Source of the DNA: Paraburkholderia diazotrophica
GTDB lineage: Bacteria > Pseudomonadota > Gammaproteobacteria > Burkholderiales > Burkholderiaceae
Direction: 5' to 3'
Assembly (NCBI RefSeq): GCF_900108945.1
Contig: NZ_FNYE01000001.1
Location: 62,001-126,000 of the forward strand
Length of the DNA: 64,000 bases
Shown: piece after piece, positions 36,260 through 45,637 of the stretch
How positions within the stretch are numbered: position 1 is the stretch's first letter
How the letters are laid out: each line of letters opens with the position of its first letter
Position numbers and translations under genes: made by a program
Notes under the pieces: generated by a model
Databases searched by the model: none
Seen by the model: the letters and a program-made list of their open reading frames with translations, nothing else
What the model was told of the DNA's origin: nothing

Positions 36260-36841
36260 ATGTCATCGAAGATGGTTATCCGCACCTCGTTGCGCAACAT
36301 GATGCTTTTCGCAGCGGTGGCGGGCGCGCTCTCCGCGCTTGCCGGCTGCGACCAACAGCAAAGCGATCAGGCCGTGCAAAAACTCAAGGAATTTTTCAAC
36401 GCCGTCAAACCGGATGCGCTGCTTCTGAAAGGCCTCACGCCCGGCGTCACGACGGAAGCGCAGATTCGCGACCAGATGGGCAAGCCCGAAACCGAACGCG
36501 ATTTCACCGACGGCTCGAAGCGGCTCGAATATCCGCGCGGCCCGCAAGGGCTCAACACGTACATGGTCGACATCGCTCCGGACGGCACGCTGCAAGCGAT
36601 CACGCAAGTGCTGACGGCCGCGAACTTCGCGAAGATCCGCCCGGGCATGACGGAAGACGAAGTGCGCCGCCTGCTCGGCAAGCCCGGCGAAGTGGCCGTC
36701 TATCCGCTCAAGCCCGAGACGGTATGGAGCTGGAAGTGGCGCGAAGGCGGCGTCACCGAGGAGGGCTTTTTCAATGTGCATTTCGACGTCAATCACGTCG
36801 TCTACGCGACGTCGCGCTCGGACGTGATGCGCGGCCATTGA
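36260..36841 (+). CDS. BamE/OmlA-like lipoprotein
   Basis: A 193-residue protein. A hydrophobic N-terminus (MMLFAAVAGALSALAGC) ends in a lipobox with the lipidated Cys. The mature part has two motifs of the SmpA/OmlA (BamE) kind: LTPGVTTEAQIRDQMGKPET and IRPGMTEDEVRRLLGKPGEV, each followed by a strand pair. Canonical BamE has one such unit, so this is a duplicated relative and not clearly the BAM subunit. ATG 36260 is preferred; ATG 36272 is possible. It is followed by the patatin gene after 219 bases. Confidence 0.82.
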   Translation: MSSKMVIRTSLRNMMLFAAVAGALSALAGCDQQQSDQAVQKLKEFFNAVKPDALLLKGLTPGVTTEAQIRDQMGKPETERDFTDGSKRLEYPRGPQGLNTYMVDIAPDGTLQAITQVLTAANFAKIRPGMTEDEVRRLLGKPGEVAVYPLKPETVWSWKWREGGVTEEGFFNVHFDVNHVVYATSRSDVMRGH

Positions 36842-37060
36842 CGAACTACGAAGCAGCGCAAAGCACGAAGCACGCGAGACCGCGAAGCAACCGGAGGACG
36901 ATACTCGCCGGGCGACGACCACGACCGGATACGAAGCGCGAAATATCGGGCGCGAAATGCCATGCGTGAAAATATCGAAGGCAACAGCGGCCGATTAAAA
37001 CAAACGCCGAAAACGCCGGTCCAATCATAAAAATGGCTGGAAGCAAGGGAGAGAACAACG

Positions 37061-38065
37061 GTGTCAACTCAAAGACGCTACCGGCGCATCGGCCTCGTGC
37101 TCGGCGGGGGCGCTGCGCGGGGCTGGGCGCATATCGGTGCGATTCGCGCGCTGCACGATGCGGGGATCAGGCCGGATATCGTCGTGGGGACGTCGATCGG
37201 CGCGCTGGTCGGCGCCGTCTACGCGAACGGCGATCTCGACTGGCTCGAGGAGTGGGTGTCGCGGCTCACGTGGCAGACGGTGGTGCGGCTGCTCGATCTG
37301 CGTATCTCGGGCGGTCTGCTCGGCGGCAAGAAAGTCATCCAGGTGTTTGCGAACCGCTTTAACGGCCGCGAGATCAACCAGCTGGACATGCCGTTCGCCG
37401 CCGTCGCGACCGAGCTCGATTCGGGCCGCGAGACGTGGCTGCAGGATGGCGGCGTGGTCGATGCGGTGCGCGCGTCGATTGCGATCCCCGGCATCTTTAC
37501 GCCCGTTCTGCACGATGGCGTGTGGCTCGTCGACGGCGGGCTGTCGAATCCCGTGCCCGTTTCCGTTGCGCGCGGGATGCGGGCGGACTACGTGATCGCC
37601 GTCGATCTGAACAATGATCTTCTTAACGGCCGCGATTTCGGCGGTGCGGTGGTCGATCTGCCGCCCGTGCCTGTCGAAGAGGCGCAGCCCGTCGGCGTCG
37701 ATCCCGATGCGCCCGCGCCCGCGATCGCCACGGCTGAGCCTTCGCCGCTGTTACGGCGCAACGGCAAGCCGTTTCCGGACTGGTTGCAGCCGTCGCCGGA
37801 ATATTCGCGCGACGTGCGCGTGCCGGCCGCGCCGAGCGCGCGCGTGCCTTCGTTGCTCAGCTCGATCGCGCAAAGCATCGACATCATGCAGGTGCGGATC
37901 ACGCGCAGCCGCCTCGCGGGCGAGCCCGCCGACATCCTGATCCAGCCGCGTCTGGGCGGCATGGGCATTTTCGATTTCCATCGCGCGGAGCCCGCGATCG
38001 AGGAAGGGCGCGCGGCCGTCGAGGCCATGCTGCCCGCCATTCGCGCGTGTCTCGCGATCGATTGA
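37061..38065 (+). CDS. Patatin-like phospholipase (RssA type)
   Basis: A 334-residue protein with the patatin catalytic dyad. The oxyanion loop GGGAARG is at residues 15-21, nucleophile Ser45 is in GTSIG, and the Asp of DGG lies in VDGGLSNPVPV (about residue 158). The fold resembles E. coli RssA. After about residue 190 an extension (LPPVPVEEAQPVGVDPDAPA and more) looks disordered before a conserved end (LIQPRLGGMGIFDFHRAEPA). GTG 37061 is used as start, with GGGAGAG upstream. The likely activity is lipid acyl hydrolysis; the substrate is unknown. Confidence 0.88.
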   Translation: MSTQRRYRRIGLVLGGGAARGWAHIGAIRALHDAGIRPDIVVGTSIGALVGAVYANGDLDWLEEWVSRLTWQTVVRLLDLRISGGLLGGKKVIQVFANRFNGREINQLDMPFAAVATELDSGRETWLQDGGVVDAVRASIAIPGIFTPVLHDGVWLVDGGLSNPVPVSVARGMRADYVIAVDLNNDLLNGRDFGGAVVDLPPVPVEEAQPVGVDPDAPAPAIATAEPSPLLRRNGKPFPDWLQPSPEYSRDVRVPAAPSARVPSLLSSIAQSIDIMQVRITRSRLAGEPADILIQPRLGGMGIFDFHRAEPAIEEGRAAVEAMLPAIRACLAID

Positions 38066-38687
38066 CGCACTTGTGCCGGTTCGCCTTCAATCCCCGGCGC
38101 CTTCCGTGCGTTTGGCCGCGATGATGCGGCACACGCGCTTGCCCGAACTGGCGCTCGTCGTGTCGTCGGTGAACAGGATCACGCAGGCGCTCAGCGCGTT
38201 CGTGACGGGCGAAGGCTCGAACGCCGACTAGAGGCGCCCATCCGGCTGGCGCTGGGTTCTCGCGCTCAGTGACGCACCATCACCGGACCAGAATCGCCGC
38301 ATGACACTTCGCCCTGACTCCGCGACGCTCGCATCAGCAAGTCTGGCGCGCGGCGAAGAATGCGGCTTCGACGCCACGCGCGTCGCCGCGCGAAAGGCGC
38401 TTGTCATTCAGGGAAAGCCCCAATCGGCGCGGGTTTGCGGCCTTTTCGCACGGCTTGCGCGTCTATCGAAAAAGCGACCCGAAACTTGCGAAATCACGGC
38501 ACGCCGATTGCGCACGGCGCCCGCTTACAAACCGATAGCGCCCGAGTCTGCGGGCCTTCAACGCTAGCCATCCGTCGCCATTGAAGATGTTGCGATGCAC
38601 AAGAGCTGATCGGTCCGGTTTGAGAAAGTATTTTTGCCTGCGAGTATCCGCGCCATGCCGCAGTTGATGCGGCTTTCGAACGATTCT
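38066..38687. other. Intergenic region with a possible gene remnant
   Basis: About 620 bases. At 38121-38231 a frame of 36 codons (RLPELALVVSSVNRITQALS in its middle, ending in TAG) has amphipathic, protein-like composition and neighbour-like codon use, so it may be the 3' remnant of a lost gene or a small protein. No ribosome site supports its ATG. The rest shows no clear gene. Confidence 0.3.
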
Positions 38688-38775
38688 GCTTTGCATGGGA
38701 CGGGAGTCAGTGCTAAAGCACTGACTCCAGCCGACAGCTAAAGCGCCAACTCTGGTCGACAGCTTTGCATGGGAC
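38688..38775 (+). repeat. Leader repeat family, copy upstream of the ABC permease operon
   Basis: The best-preserved copy. It starts with CATGGGACGGG, then a perfect hairpin with 12-bp arms (38703-38714 and 38717-38728), then GCCGACAGCTAAAGCGCC, AACTCTGGTCGACA and the beginning of another unit. The 14-mer GCTTTGCATGGGAC is repeated directly at 38688-38701 and 38762-38775. The ribosome site AAGGAG and start codon GTG 38788 follow at once. Confidence 0.8.
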
Positions 38776-38787
38776 AAGGAGACGCGC

Positions 38788-39477
38788 GTGATTCTTTATG
38801 GCTTTGGCCCGGTGCTTCTCGACGGCACGATCAAGACGATCGAGCTGTCGGTTCTTTCGCTGGCGGCGGCCGTCGTGCTCGGCCTGATCGGCGCGGCCGC
38901 GAAGCTGTCGTTCAACCGCCCGCTGCGCGCGATCGCGACGGGCTACACGACGCTGATCCGCTCGGTGCCCGATCTCGTGCTGATGCTGCTGCTCTTCTAC
39001 AGCATCCAGATCGCCATCAACAATCTGACGGACGCGCTCGGCCTGCCGCAATTCGACATCGATCCGTTCGTCGCGGGCGTGCTGACGCTCGGCTTCATCT
39101 ATGGCGCGTACTTCACCGAGACGTTTCGCGGCGCGTTTCTCGCCGTGCCGCGCGGCCAGCTCGAAGCGGGCGCGGCGTATGGCATGAGCGGTGCGCGCGT
39201 GTTCGCCCGCATCCTGTTCCCGCAGATGATGCGCTTCGCGCTGCCCGGCATCGGCAACAACTGGCAGGTGCTCGTGAAGGCGACGGCGCTCGTGTCGATC
39301 ATCGGGCTCGCCGATGTCGTCAAGGCCGCGCAGGACGCCGGCAAGAGCACCTTCAACATGTTCTTTTTCATCCTCGTCGCCGCGCTGATCTATCTCGCGA
39401 TCACGACCGTATCGAATCTCGTGCTGATCTGGCTGGACAAGCGCTATTCGACGGGCGTGCGGCACGCCGAACTCTGA
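38788..39477 (+). CDS. Basic amino-acid ABC transporter permease, HisQ-like
   Basis: A 229-residue inner-membrane permease of the His/Glu/Arg/opine family with about five transmembrane segments. The coupling EAA loop reads AVPRGQLEAGAAYGMSGARV followed by RILFPQMMRFALPGIGNNW. GTG 38788 follows AAGGAG. It is the first gene of a transporter operon with the HisM-like and HisP-like genes and the AraC-type regulator. Position beside the ast operon suggests arginine, ornithine or lysine as substrates. Confidence 0.92.
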   Translation: MILYGFGPVLLDGTIKTIELSVLSLAAAVVLGLIGAAAKLSFNRPLRAIATGYTTLIRSVPDLVLMLLLFYSIQIAINNLTDALGLPQFDIDPFVAGVLTLGFIYGAYFTETFRGAFLAVPRGQLEAGAAYGMSGARVFARILFPQMMRFALPGIGNNWQVLVKATALVSIIGLADVVKAAQDAGKSTFNMFFFILVAALIYLAITTVSNLVLIWLDKRYSTGVRHAEL

Positions 39478-39505
39478 CTGCCCGATTCCGCTGGAGACGA
39501 CGACC

Positions 39506-40219
39506 ATGATCGACATCCTCAACCAGTTCTGGCGCGCGTTCCTCTATTGGGACGGCCAGCGCATCTCGGGGCTTGCCGTCACGTTGTGGCTGCTGGTCGC
39601 ATCGATCGGCATCGGCTTCGTGACGTCGATACCGCTTGCCGTCGCGCGCGTGTCGAAGAAGCGCTGGCTTTCGATGCCCGTGCGCTTCTACACGTACGTG
39701 TTTCGCGGCACGCCGCTCTACGTGCAGCTGCTGCTGATCTACACGGGCATGTATAGCCTCGAGTTCGTGCGCTCGCATGCGTTGCTCGACACCTTTTTCC
39801 GCAGCGGCTTTCACTGCGCGATCCTCGCGTTCGCGTTGAACACGTGCGCGTACACGACGGAGATTTTCGCAGGCGCGATCCGCGCGACGCCGCATGGCGA
39901 AGTCGAAGCCGCGCGTGCTTATGGGATGAGCTGGTTCACGATGTACCGGCGTATCGTGATACCGTCCGCGCTGCGCCGCGCGCTGCCGTTGTACAGTAAC
40001 GAAGTGATCCTGATGCTGCACGCGACCACCGTTGCCTTCACGGCGACTGTGCCCGACGTGCTGAAGGTCGCGCGCGATGCGAACTCGGCGACGTACCGCT
40101 CGTTCGAGGCATTCGGGCTCGCGGCGCTGATCTATCTTGCTGTATCGTTCGCGCTGGTTGCGCTGTTCCGGCGCGCCGAGCGTCACTGGCTCGCGCATCT
40201 GGCCGTACGCGGGCATTGA
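39506..40219 (+). CDS. Basic amino-acid ABC transporter permease, HisM-like
   Basis: A 237-residue permease paired with the HisQ-like protein. FRGTPLYVQLLLIYTGMYSL is a characteristic family segment, and the EAA loop reads ATPHGEVEAARAYGMSWFTM followed by RRIVIPSALRRALPLYSNE. GGAGA lies upstream of ATG 39506, 28 bases after the previous stop. The two permeases form the heterodimeric channel. Confidence 0.92.
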   Translation: MIDILNQFWRAFLYWDGQRISGLAVTLWLLVASIGIGFVTSIPLAVARVSKKRWLSMPVRFYTYVFRGTPLYVQLLLIYTGMYSLEFVRSHALLDTFFRSGFHCAILAFALNTCAYTTEIFAGAIRATPHGEVEAARAYGMSWFTMYRRIVIPSALRRALPLYSNEVILMLHATTVAFTATVPDVLKVARDANSATYRSFEAFGLAALIYLAVSFALVALFRRAERHWLAHLAVRGH

Positions 40220-40325
40220 CCGGGCTTCGCGCCGCAGCGCATGTGCGCATCGTTCGCCTTGATCGATCGGCCGCCCGACAGCATCGAAGCATTCGTTTCA
40301 CCCGTCTTCACTCTGGGAGAGCATC

Positions 40326-41117
40326 TTGCTCCACACGACTCAAACGGAAGCCTGCAAGCTCGCCGTGCAGGACATCCACAAGCGCTATGGCGATAACGAA
40401 GTGCTCAAGGGCGTTTCGCTGAACGCCAACAAGGGCGACGTGATCAGCATCATCGGTGCGAGCGGGTCGGGCAAGAGCACGTTCCTGCGCTGCATCAACT
40501 TTCTCGAGCGGCCGAATGCCGGACAGATCATCGTCGATGGCGAAGCGGTGCGCACGAAAGTCGACCGCCACGGCAACTTCGAAGTCGCGGATCACAAGCA
40601 GTTGCAGCGCATTCGCACGAAGCTCGCGATGGTGTTCCAGCACTTCAATCTGTGGGCGCACATGAATGTGCTGGAGAACGTGATCGAGGCGCCCATCCAT
40701 GTGCTCGGGGTGCCGCGCAAGGAAGCGGAAGACCGCGCGCGCGAATACCTCGAGAAAGTGGGCCTCGCGCCGCGTCTCGAGAAGCAGTATCCGTCGCATC
40801 TGTCGGGCGGCCAGCAACAGCGCGTGGCGATTGCTCGCGCGCTGGCGATGCATCCCGACGTGATGCTGTTCGACGAGCCGACTTCCGCGCTCGACCCCGA
40901 GCTCGTCGGCGAAGTGCTGAAGGTAATGCAAAAGCTCGCCGACGAGGGCCGCACGATGATCGTCGTCACGCACGAAATGGGTTTCGCGCGCAACGTGTCG
41001 AACCATGTGATGTTCCTGCATCAGGGGCGCACGGAGGAAGAGGGCGTGCCGTCCGAGGTGCTGGTCACGCCGAAGAGCGAGCGCCTGAAGCAGTTCCTGT
41101 CCGGCAGCCTCAAGTAA
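40326..41117 (+). CDS. Basic amino-acid ABC transporter ATPase, HisP-like
   Basis: A 263-residue ATP-binding subunit. Walker [10 protein letters not shown] is at residues 44-52, the Q-loop reads [18 protein letters not shown], signature LSGGQQQR is at about 159-166, and Walker B is [20 protein letters not shown]. The insertion [20 protein letters not shown] between Walker A and Q-loop is typical of HisP/ArgV proteins. Translation appears to start at TTG 40326 with GGGAGA five bases before it. Confidence 0.94.
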   Translation: MLHTTQTEACKLAVQDIHKRYGDNEVLKGVSLNANKGDVISIIGASGSGKSTFLRCINFLERPNAGQIIVDGEAVRTKVDRHGNFEVADHKQLQRIRTKLAMVFQHFNLWAHMNVLENVIEAPIHVLGVPRKEAEDRAREYLEKVGLAPRLEKQYPSHLSGGQQQRVAIARALAMHPDVMLFDEPTSALDPELVGEVLKVMQKLADEGRTMIVVTHEMGFARNVSNHVMFLHQGRTEEEGVPSEVLVTPKSERLKQFLSGSLK

Positions 41118-41154
41118 TCCCGTATCGCGCGGCACTACTTTGCAGCACACATCA

Positions 41155-42222
41155 ATGGCACGCCCGTCGTCCAGTCCGGCACGCACGACCCAGGTCGCGA
41201 TCGTCGCGTTGCCGCCCGTCTCGATGTCGGGCGTGGGCCCCATCGTCGATGCGCTGAATCTTGCCAATGAAATCGACGGCCGCGCGCTGTACCGCTGGCA
41301 GGTGTGTTCGTGGGACGGCCGGCCCGTGCCGCTTGCGGGCGGCGCGCACTGGCCCGCCGACGCCGCGTTCGGCGATGCCGTTTCATGCGACTGGCTGATC
41401 ATCGTCAGCGAACGGTTCCAGCAATTCGCGGATTACCGCCTGTTCCTTGCGAGCCTGTCGCGCGTCGGCCAGCGCACGCCGCTGGTGACGGGCATTCATC
41501 ATGGCGTCTGGTGGCTCGCGATGGCGGGGCAGTTGTCCGGCTATCGCGTGAGCGTGAACTGGGAGACGTACCAGCAGTTCACGGAGCAATTCGAGCGCTC
41601 GATCGTCACGCAGCAGATCTTCGAGATCGACCGTGACCGTGCGACTTGCGCGGGCGGCCAGGCGACCGTCGATTTCATGCTCGCGATGATCGGCCGCGAA
41701 CACGGCCCGGAGTTGGCGGAACGCATCGCGGACACGATGGGCGTCGGCACACTGCGCTCGGGCGAGGAGCGCCAGCGCATTCCGTTTGTGACGGCGCCGG
41801 GCGAGCGCCATCCGCGTTTGAACGACGCGTTGCTGCTGATGGAAGCGAACATCGAAGACCCATTGACCTCGGACGAGATCGCGGGTCTGGTCGGCGTATC
41901 GCGCCGGCAGTTGGAACGTCTTTTTCGCCAGTACCTCGGCTCGATGCCGTCGAAATACTACCTGGGGCTGCGCCTTGCGAAGGCGCGCACGCAGTTGCAG
42001 CGCACGAGCAAGTCGGTCGTGCAGATCAGCCTTGCGTGCGGGTTCTCGTCGGCGGCGCACTTTTCCAATGCTTACCGCGAGCGGTTCGGCGTGACGCCGC
42101 GCGAAGAGCGGCGCAACTGGATCGAGAAGCAGCACGGGGGTGGGGTTGGGGCTGCGCGTGCGGGCATCGATGAGCCGCGGCCGGCGGCGATGATAGAGCC
42201 GCCTGATGCTGGCGGGGGGTGA
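41155..42222 (+). CDS. GlxA/ArgR-type AraC regulator of arginine catabolism
   Basis: A protein of about 355 residues with an N-terminal DJ-1/PfpI (glutamine-amidotransferase-like) domain (VAIVALPPVSMSGVGPIVDA, then VTGIHHGVWWLAMAGQLSG) and a C-terminal AraC HTH pair (LTSDEIAGLVGVSRRQLERL and VVQISLACGFSSAAHFSNAY). This is the architecture of Pseudomonas ArgR/AruR, which activates ast (aru) genes on arginine. Its location between the transporter genes and the ast operon fits that role. ATG 41155 is chosen; a TTG at 41140 is possible. The foldback element starts directly after the stop. Confidence 0.88.
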   Translation: MARPSSSPARTTQVAIVALPPVSMSGVGPIVDALNLANEIDGRALYRWQVCSWDGRPVPLAGGAHWPADAAFGDAVSCDWLIIVSERFQQFADYRLFLASLSRVGQRTPLVTGIHHGVWWLAMAGQLSGYRVSVNWETYQQFTEQFERSIVTQQIFEIDRDRATCAGGQATVDFMLAMIGREHGPELAERIADTMGVGTLRSGEERQRIPFVTAPGERHPRLNDALLLMEANIEDPLTSDEIAGLVGVSRRQLERLFRQYLGSMPSKYYLGLRLAKARTQLQRTSKSVVQISLACGFSSAAHFSNAYRERFGVTPREERRNWIEKQHGGGVGAARAGIDEPRPAAMIEPPDAGGG

Positions 42223-43215
42223 AGGTTTTTGTTGTGGTTATTTCAGCGTGCCGCTGGCATCCGCGATGCGATGGTTGCTTTGCCCTTGCCGCGGGCATCC
42301 GCGATGCGCCTCGCGGCGCGGGCGTTGCCCCTGTGCGGGGCGGCACCTACTTTTCTTTGCCGCCGCAAAGAAAAGTAGGCAAAAGAAAGCGGGCTCACAC
42401 CGCCAGTGCTTGACGATTACCCACGGGCTCTCAACGTCCCCATCCTTCATGCGGCAGCGTACTGACGTGCATTCGTTGCCAGCGCACTACTCAAGCGCCT
42501 CACCTACTTCATGCACCCGTGTTGCAGCCCGCGACGTCGAAGATCTTCGGCCCCTTTGCGGCAAACTGTGTGTAGGCAGTCGCACCGCACAAGAAACCTT
42601 CCTACGCGATGCGGCTCAAGTGCGGGCGGCGTCCTGTACGACACAGCAACCTCATTCACTACCGACATGCGGCGCTGAAACGCTCGATACCTTTAGCTGT
42701 ACCACGCGTGTATGAAGCGGGTGAGGCGTTGAGCCAGAGCGTTGGCAACGAACGCAAGCCCGCACATTGCCGCGCGAAACACGGGGATGTTGAGAGCCCG
42801 TGGGTAATCGTCAAGCATTGGCGGTGTTAGCCCGCTTTCTTTTGCCTACTTTTCTTTGCGGCGGCAAAGAAAAGTAGGTGCCGCCCCGCACAGGGGCAAC
42901 GCTCGCGCCGCGAGGCGCAATCGCGGATGCCCGCGAAGGGCAAGGCAAACCAACGCATCGCGGATGCCCGCGAAGGGCAAGGCAAACCAACGCATCGCGG
43001 ATGCCCGCGACAAGGGCAAAGCAAACGACCGCTAACGCGGATGCCCGCGAAGGGCAAGGCAAACCAACGCATCGCGGATGCCCGCGAAGGGCAAGACAAA
43101 CCAACGCATCGCGGATGCCAGCGAAGGTCAAGGCAAACGAACGCACGCGTGGATGCCAGCGGCACGCTGAAATAACCGGATGCCCGCGACAAGGGCAAAA
43201 AACCAAAACAGCGTC
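42223..43215. repeat. Foldback element, copy B
   Basis: About 990 bp, filling the gap between the AraC-type gene and the astC promoter. Outer ends form a perfect 25-bp inverted repeat (42238-42262 with 43151-43175). Inside are REP-like hairpins, the A/T hairpins 42347-42378 (left) and 42846-42877 (right, both CTACTTTTCTTTGC against GCAAAGAAAAGTAG), and a conserved centre in the same orientation as copy C and opposite to copy A. The right flank carries a 37-bp tandem array. The element starts immediately after a stop codon. Confidence 0.85.
42920..43144. repeat. Tandem array of six REP-like 37-bp units in copy B
   Basis: Units start at 42920, 42957, 42994, 43034, 43071 and 43108. All are 37 bp except the third, which is 40 bp. 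Each has the mini-hairpin CGCGG-ATGC-CCGCG (CCAGCG in the sixth) followed by AAGGGCAAGGCAAACCAACG. Two degenerate units follow. Copy C has only one or two units at the same place, so unit number is variable. Confidence 0.9.
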
Positions 43216-43272
43216 GCGAGACATTAAAAAGAACCCGTCGCTTCCACGCAAGACGCCTCGCGCCACGTCACC

Positions 43273-43278
43273 TACACT
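43273..43278 (+). promoter_or_regulatory. Possible -10 element of the ast operon
   Basis: TACACT lies 38 bases before the astC start codon. No good -35 element stands 16-18 bases upstream, which would fit a promoter that needs an activator such as the ArgR/AruR-type protein. Confidence 0.3.
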
Positions 43279-43315
43279 AGGAACCATTACTGTGAACGAG
43301 CCCCAAGGACCCGCC

Positions 43316-44545
43316 ATGAACGACCAGAACGTAACCCGCCAGACCTTCGACGAAGTCATGGTCCCCGTATTCGCGCCGGCGTCTTTCGTGCCGGACCGCG
43401 GCGTCGGCTCCCGCGTGTGGGATACGCAAGGCAAGGACTACATCGACTTCGCAGGCGGCATCGCCGTGACGGCGCTCGGCCACGCGCATCCGGAACTGCT
43501 GAACGTTCTGCACGATCAGGGTGCGAAGCTGTGGCACATCGGTAACGGTTACACGAACGAGCCCGTGCTGCGTCTGGCAAAGCGTCTCGAAGAACTGACC
43601 TTCGCCGATCGCGCGTTCTTCGCGAACTCGGGCGCGGAAGCCAACGAAGCCGCGCTGAAACTCGCGCGCCGCGTCGCCTTCGAGCGCTTCGGCGCGGACA
43701 AGGACGAAATCATCTCGTTCACGCAGTCGTTTCATGGCCGCACCTTCTTCACGGTGAGCGTCGGCGGCCAGCCCAAGTATTCGGAAGGCTTCGGCCCCGT
43801 GCCTGCGGGCATCCGGCATCTGCCGTACAACGACATCGACGCGGCGCGCGCGGCCATCGGCCCGAAGACGTGTGCGGTGATCGTCGAGCCGGTGCAGGGC
43901 GAAGGCGGCGTGATTCCCGCCGATCCCGCGTTCCTGAAGGCGCTGCGCGAAGCATGCGACCAGCACAACGCGCTGCTGATTTTCGATGAAGTGCAGACGG
44001 GCGTGGGCCGCACGGGCTTCTTCTACGCGTACGAAGACACGGGTGTGACGCCCGACGTCCTGACGACGGCGAAGGCGCTCGGCAACGGCTTCCCGATCGG
44101 CGCGATGCTGACCACGAAAGAACTCGCCGCCCACTTCAAGGTCGGCGTTCACGGCACGACATATGGCGGCAATCCGCTCGCGACGGCGATCGCGCTGAAG
44201 GTGGTCGATCTCGTCAGCGATCCGAAGCTGCTCGAAGGCGTGCGCGCGCGCAGCGAAGCACTGAAGGCGACGCTCGCGAAGATCAACGAACGCTTCGGCA
44301 TTTTCAGCGAAGTGCGCGGCAAGGGCCTGCTGATCGGCGCGGAACTCACGGACGCGTACAAGGGCCGCGCGAAAGATTTCGTGACGGCAGCGGGCAAGCA
44401 CGGCGTGATCATGCTGATGGCGGGTCCCGATGTGCTGCGTTTCGCGCCGTCGCTGATCATTCCGCTCGACGACATGAACGAAGGTCTCGCGCGCTTCGAA
44501 AAGGCGATCGAGGAAGTCGTCGGCGCCACGGCGCTGGCCAAGTAA
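43316..44545 (+). CDS. astC: Succinylornithine/acetylornithine transaminase
   Basis: A 409-residue class-III PLP aminotransferase that converts succinylornithine to succinylglutamate semialdehyde in the AST pathway. [70 protein letters not shown] and the Schiff-base lysine in [14 protein letters not shown] (about Lys253) are intact. AAGGA precedes ATG 43316. It is related to ArgD and could also act on acetylornithine. First gene of the ast operon. Confidence 0.94.
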   Translation: MNDQNVTRQTFDEVMVPVFAPASFVPDRGVGSRVWDTQGKDYIDFAGGIAVTALGHAHPELLNVLHDQGAKLWHIGNGYTNEPVLRLAKRLEELTFADRAFFANSGAEANEAALKLARRVAFERFGADKDEIISFTQSFHGRTFFTVSVGGQPKYSEGFGPVPAGIRHLPYNDIDAARAAIGPKTCAVIVEPVQGEGGVIPADPAFLKALREACDQHNALLIFDEVQTGVGRTGFFYAYEDTGVTPDVLTTAKALGNGFPIGAMLTTKELAAHFKVGVHGTTYGGNPLATAIALKVVDLVSDPKLLEGVRARSEALKATLAKINERFGIFSEVRGKGLLIGAELTDAYKGRAKDFVTAAGKHGVIMLMAGPDVLRFAPSLIIPLDDMNEGLARFEKAIEEVVGATALAK

Positions 44546-44584
44546 TCCACGAGCCACATTAAAGCTTCATTACACGAGACCACG

Positions 44585-45637
44585 ATGCTCTTCGTCCGCC
44601 CTGGCCGCCTGGCCGATCTCGACGCCTTGCAACAGATGGCGCGCAACGCGCAGCCCGTGCTGCACTCGCTGCCGCACGACCGACGCGCGCTGGAGGCGCG
44701 CGTCGCGTTGTCGGAGGACTCGTTTCGCGCGGAAGTCGATTTTCCGGGCGAGGAGTTCTATCTCTTCGTGCTGGAGGACAGCGAGACGGGCAAGCTGCAC
44801 GGCACGGCGAGCATCGTCGCGGCAGCCGGCTACTCGGAGCCGTTCTACGTGTTCCGCAACGACGCCCTCATTCATGCGTCGCGCGAGCTGCACGTGAACC
44901 GCAAGATCCACGCGCTGACGATGTCGCATGAACTGACGGGCAAGAGCCGTCTCGCCGGCTTCTACATCGACCCCGCGATGCGCGGCGATGCCGCCGCTCA
45001 CCTGATGTCGCGCGCGCGCATGATGTACATCGCCGCGAACCGCAAACGCTTTACGTCCGAGGTCTTCTCGCTGCTGCTCGGCGTGACGGACGACGCGGGC
45101 GTGTCGCCGTTCTGGGAAGCCGTCGGCCGCAAGTTCTTCGGCCGCAATTTCGCGGATATCGAAGTGCAGTCGGGCGGACGCAGCAGCACGTTCATCGCGG
45201 AAGTGATGCCGAGCTATCCGATCTATGTACCGCTGTTGCCCGAAGCCGCGCAGCGCGTGCTCGGCGAGCCCGACGAAAAGGCACTGCTCGCCTACGACAT
45301 CCACATGGAAGAGGGCTTCGAGACGGACCGCTATGTCGATATCTTCGATGCGGGCCCAGTGCTCACCGCACAGGTCGATCGCAGCACATGCGTGGCGCGC
45401 AACGAGACGCGCACGGTGCGCGAGGCATCGGCGCAACAGGGCGCAACGTATCTGATCGCGAGCAACAGGCCCGGCGAATTCCGCTGCGTGCTCGCCGATC
45501 TGCCCGCGCAGAAGGACGATGGCGCGCCGCTGCCGGTTGCCGCACGTCATGTGCTCGGCGTGCAGGACGGCGAGGCCGTGCGCTGCGTGCCGCTGCATCA
45601 GCAGGAACAGAAACAGACTACGGGAGAAGCACAATGA
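44585..45637 (+). CDS. aruF: Arginine/ornithine N-succinyltransferase, alpha subunit
   Basis: A 350-residue protein of the AstA family. With the next gene it forms the heteromeric enzyme that transfers succinyl from succinyl-CoA to arginine, the first step of the pathway. Diagnostic stretches are MLFVRPGRLADLDALQQMAR, TMSHELTGKSRLAGFYIDPA, SPFWEAVGRKFFGRNFADIE and EEGFETDRYVDIFDAGPVLT. The stop overlaps the start of the beta-subunit gene (ATGA). Confidence 0.94.
   Translation: MLFVRPGRLADLDALQQMARNAQPVLHSLPHDRRALEARVALSEDSFRAEVDFPGEEFYLFVLEDSETGKLHGTASIVAAAGYSEPFYVFRNDALIHASRELHVNRKIHALTMSHELTGKSRLAGFYIDPAMRGDAAAHLMSRARMMYIAANRKRFTSEVFSLLLGVTDDAGVSPFWEAVGRKFFGRNFADIEVQSGGRSSTFIAEVMPSYPIYVPLLPEAAQRVLGEPDEKALLAYDIHMEEGFETDRYVDIFDAGPVLTAQVDRSTCVARNETRTVREASAQQGATYLIASNRPGEFRCVLADLPAQKDDGAPLPVAARHVLGVQDGEAVRCVPLHQQEQKQTTGEAQ

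Noticed and set aside
42920..43144. CRISPR-like array
   Set aside because: The 37-bp units are directly tandem with no unique spacers, and no cas gene is in the window.
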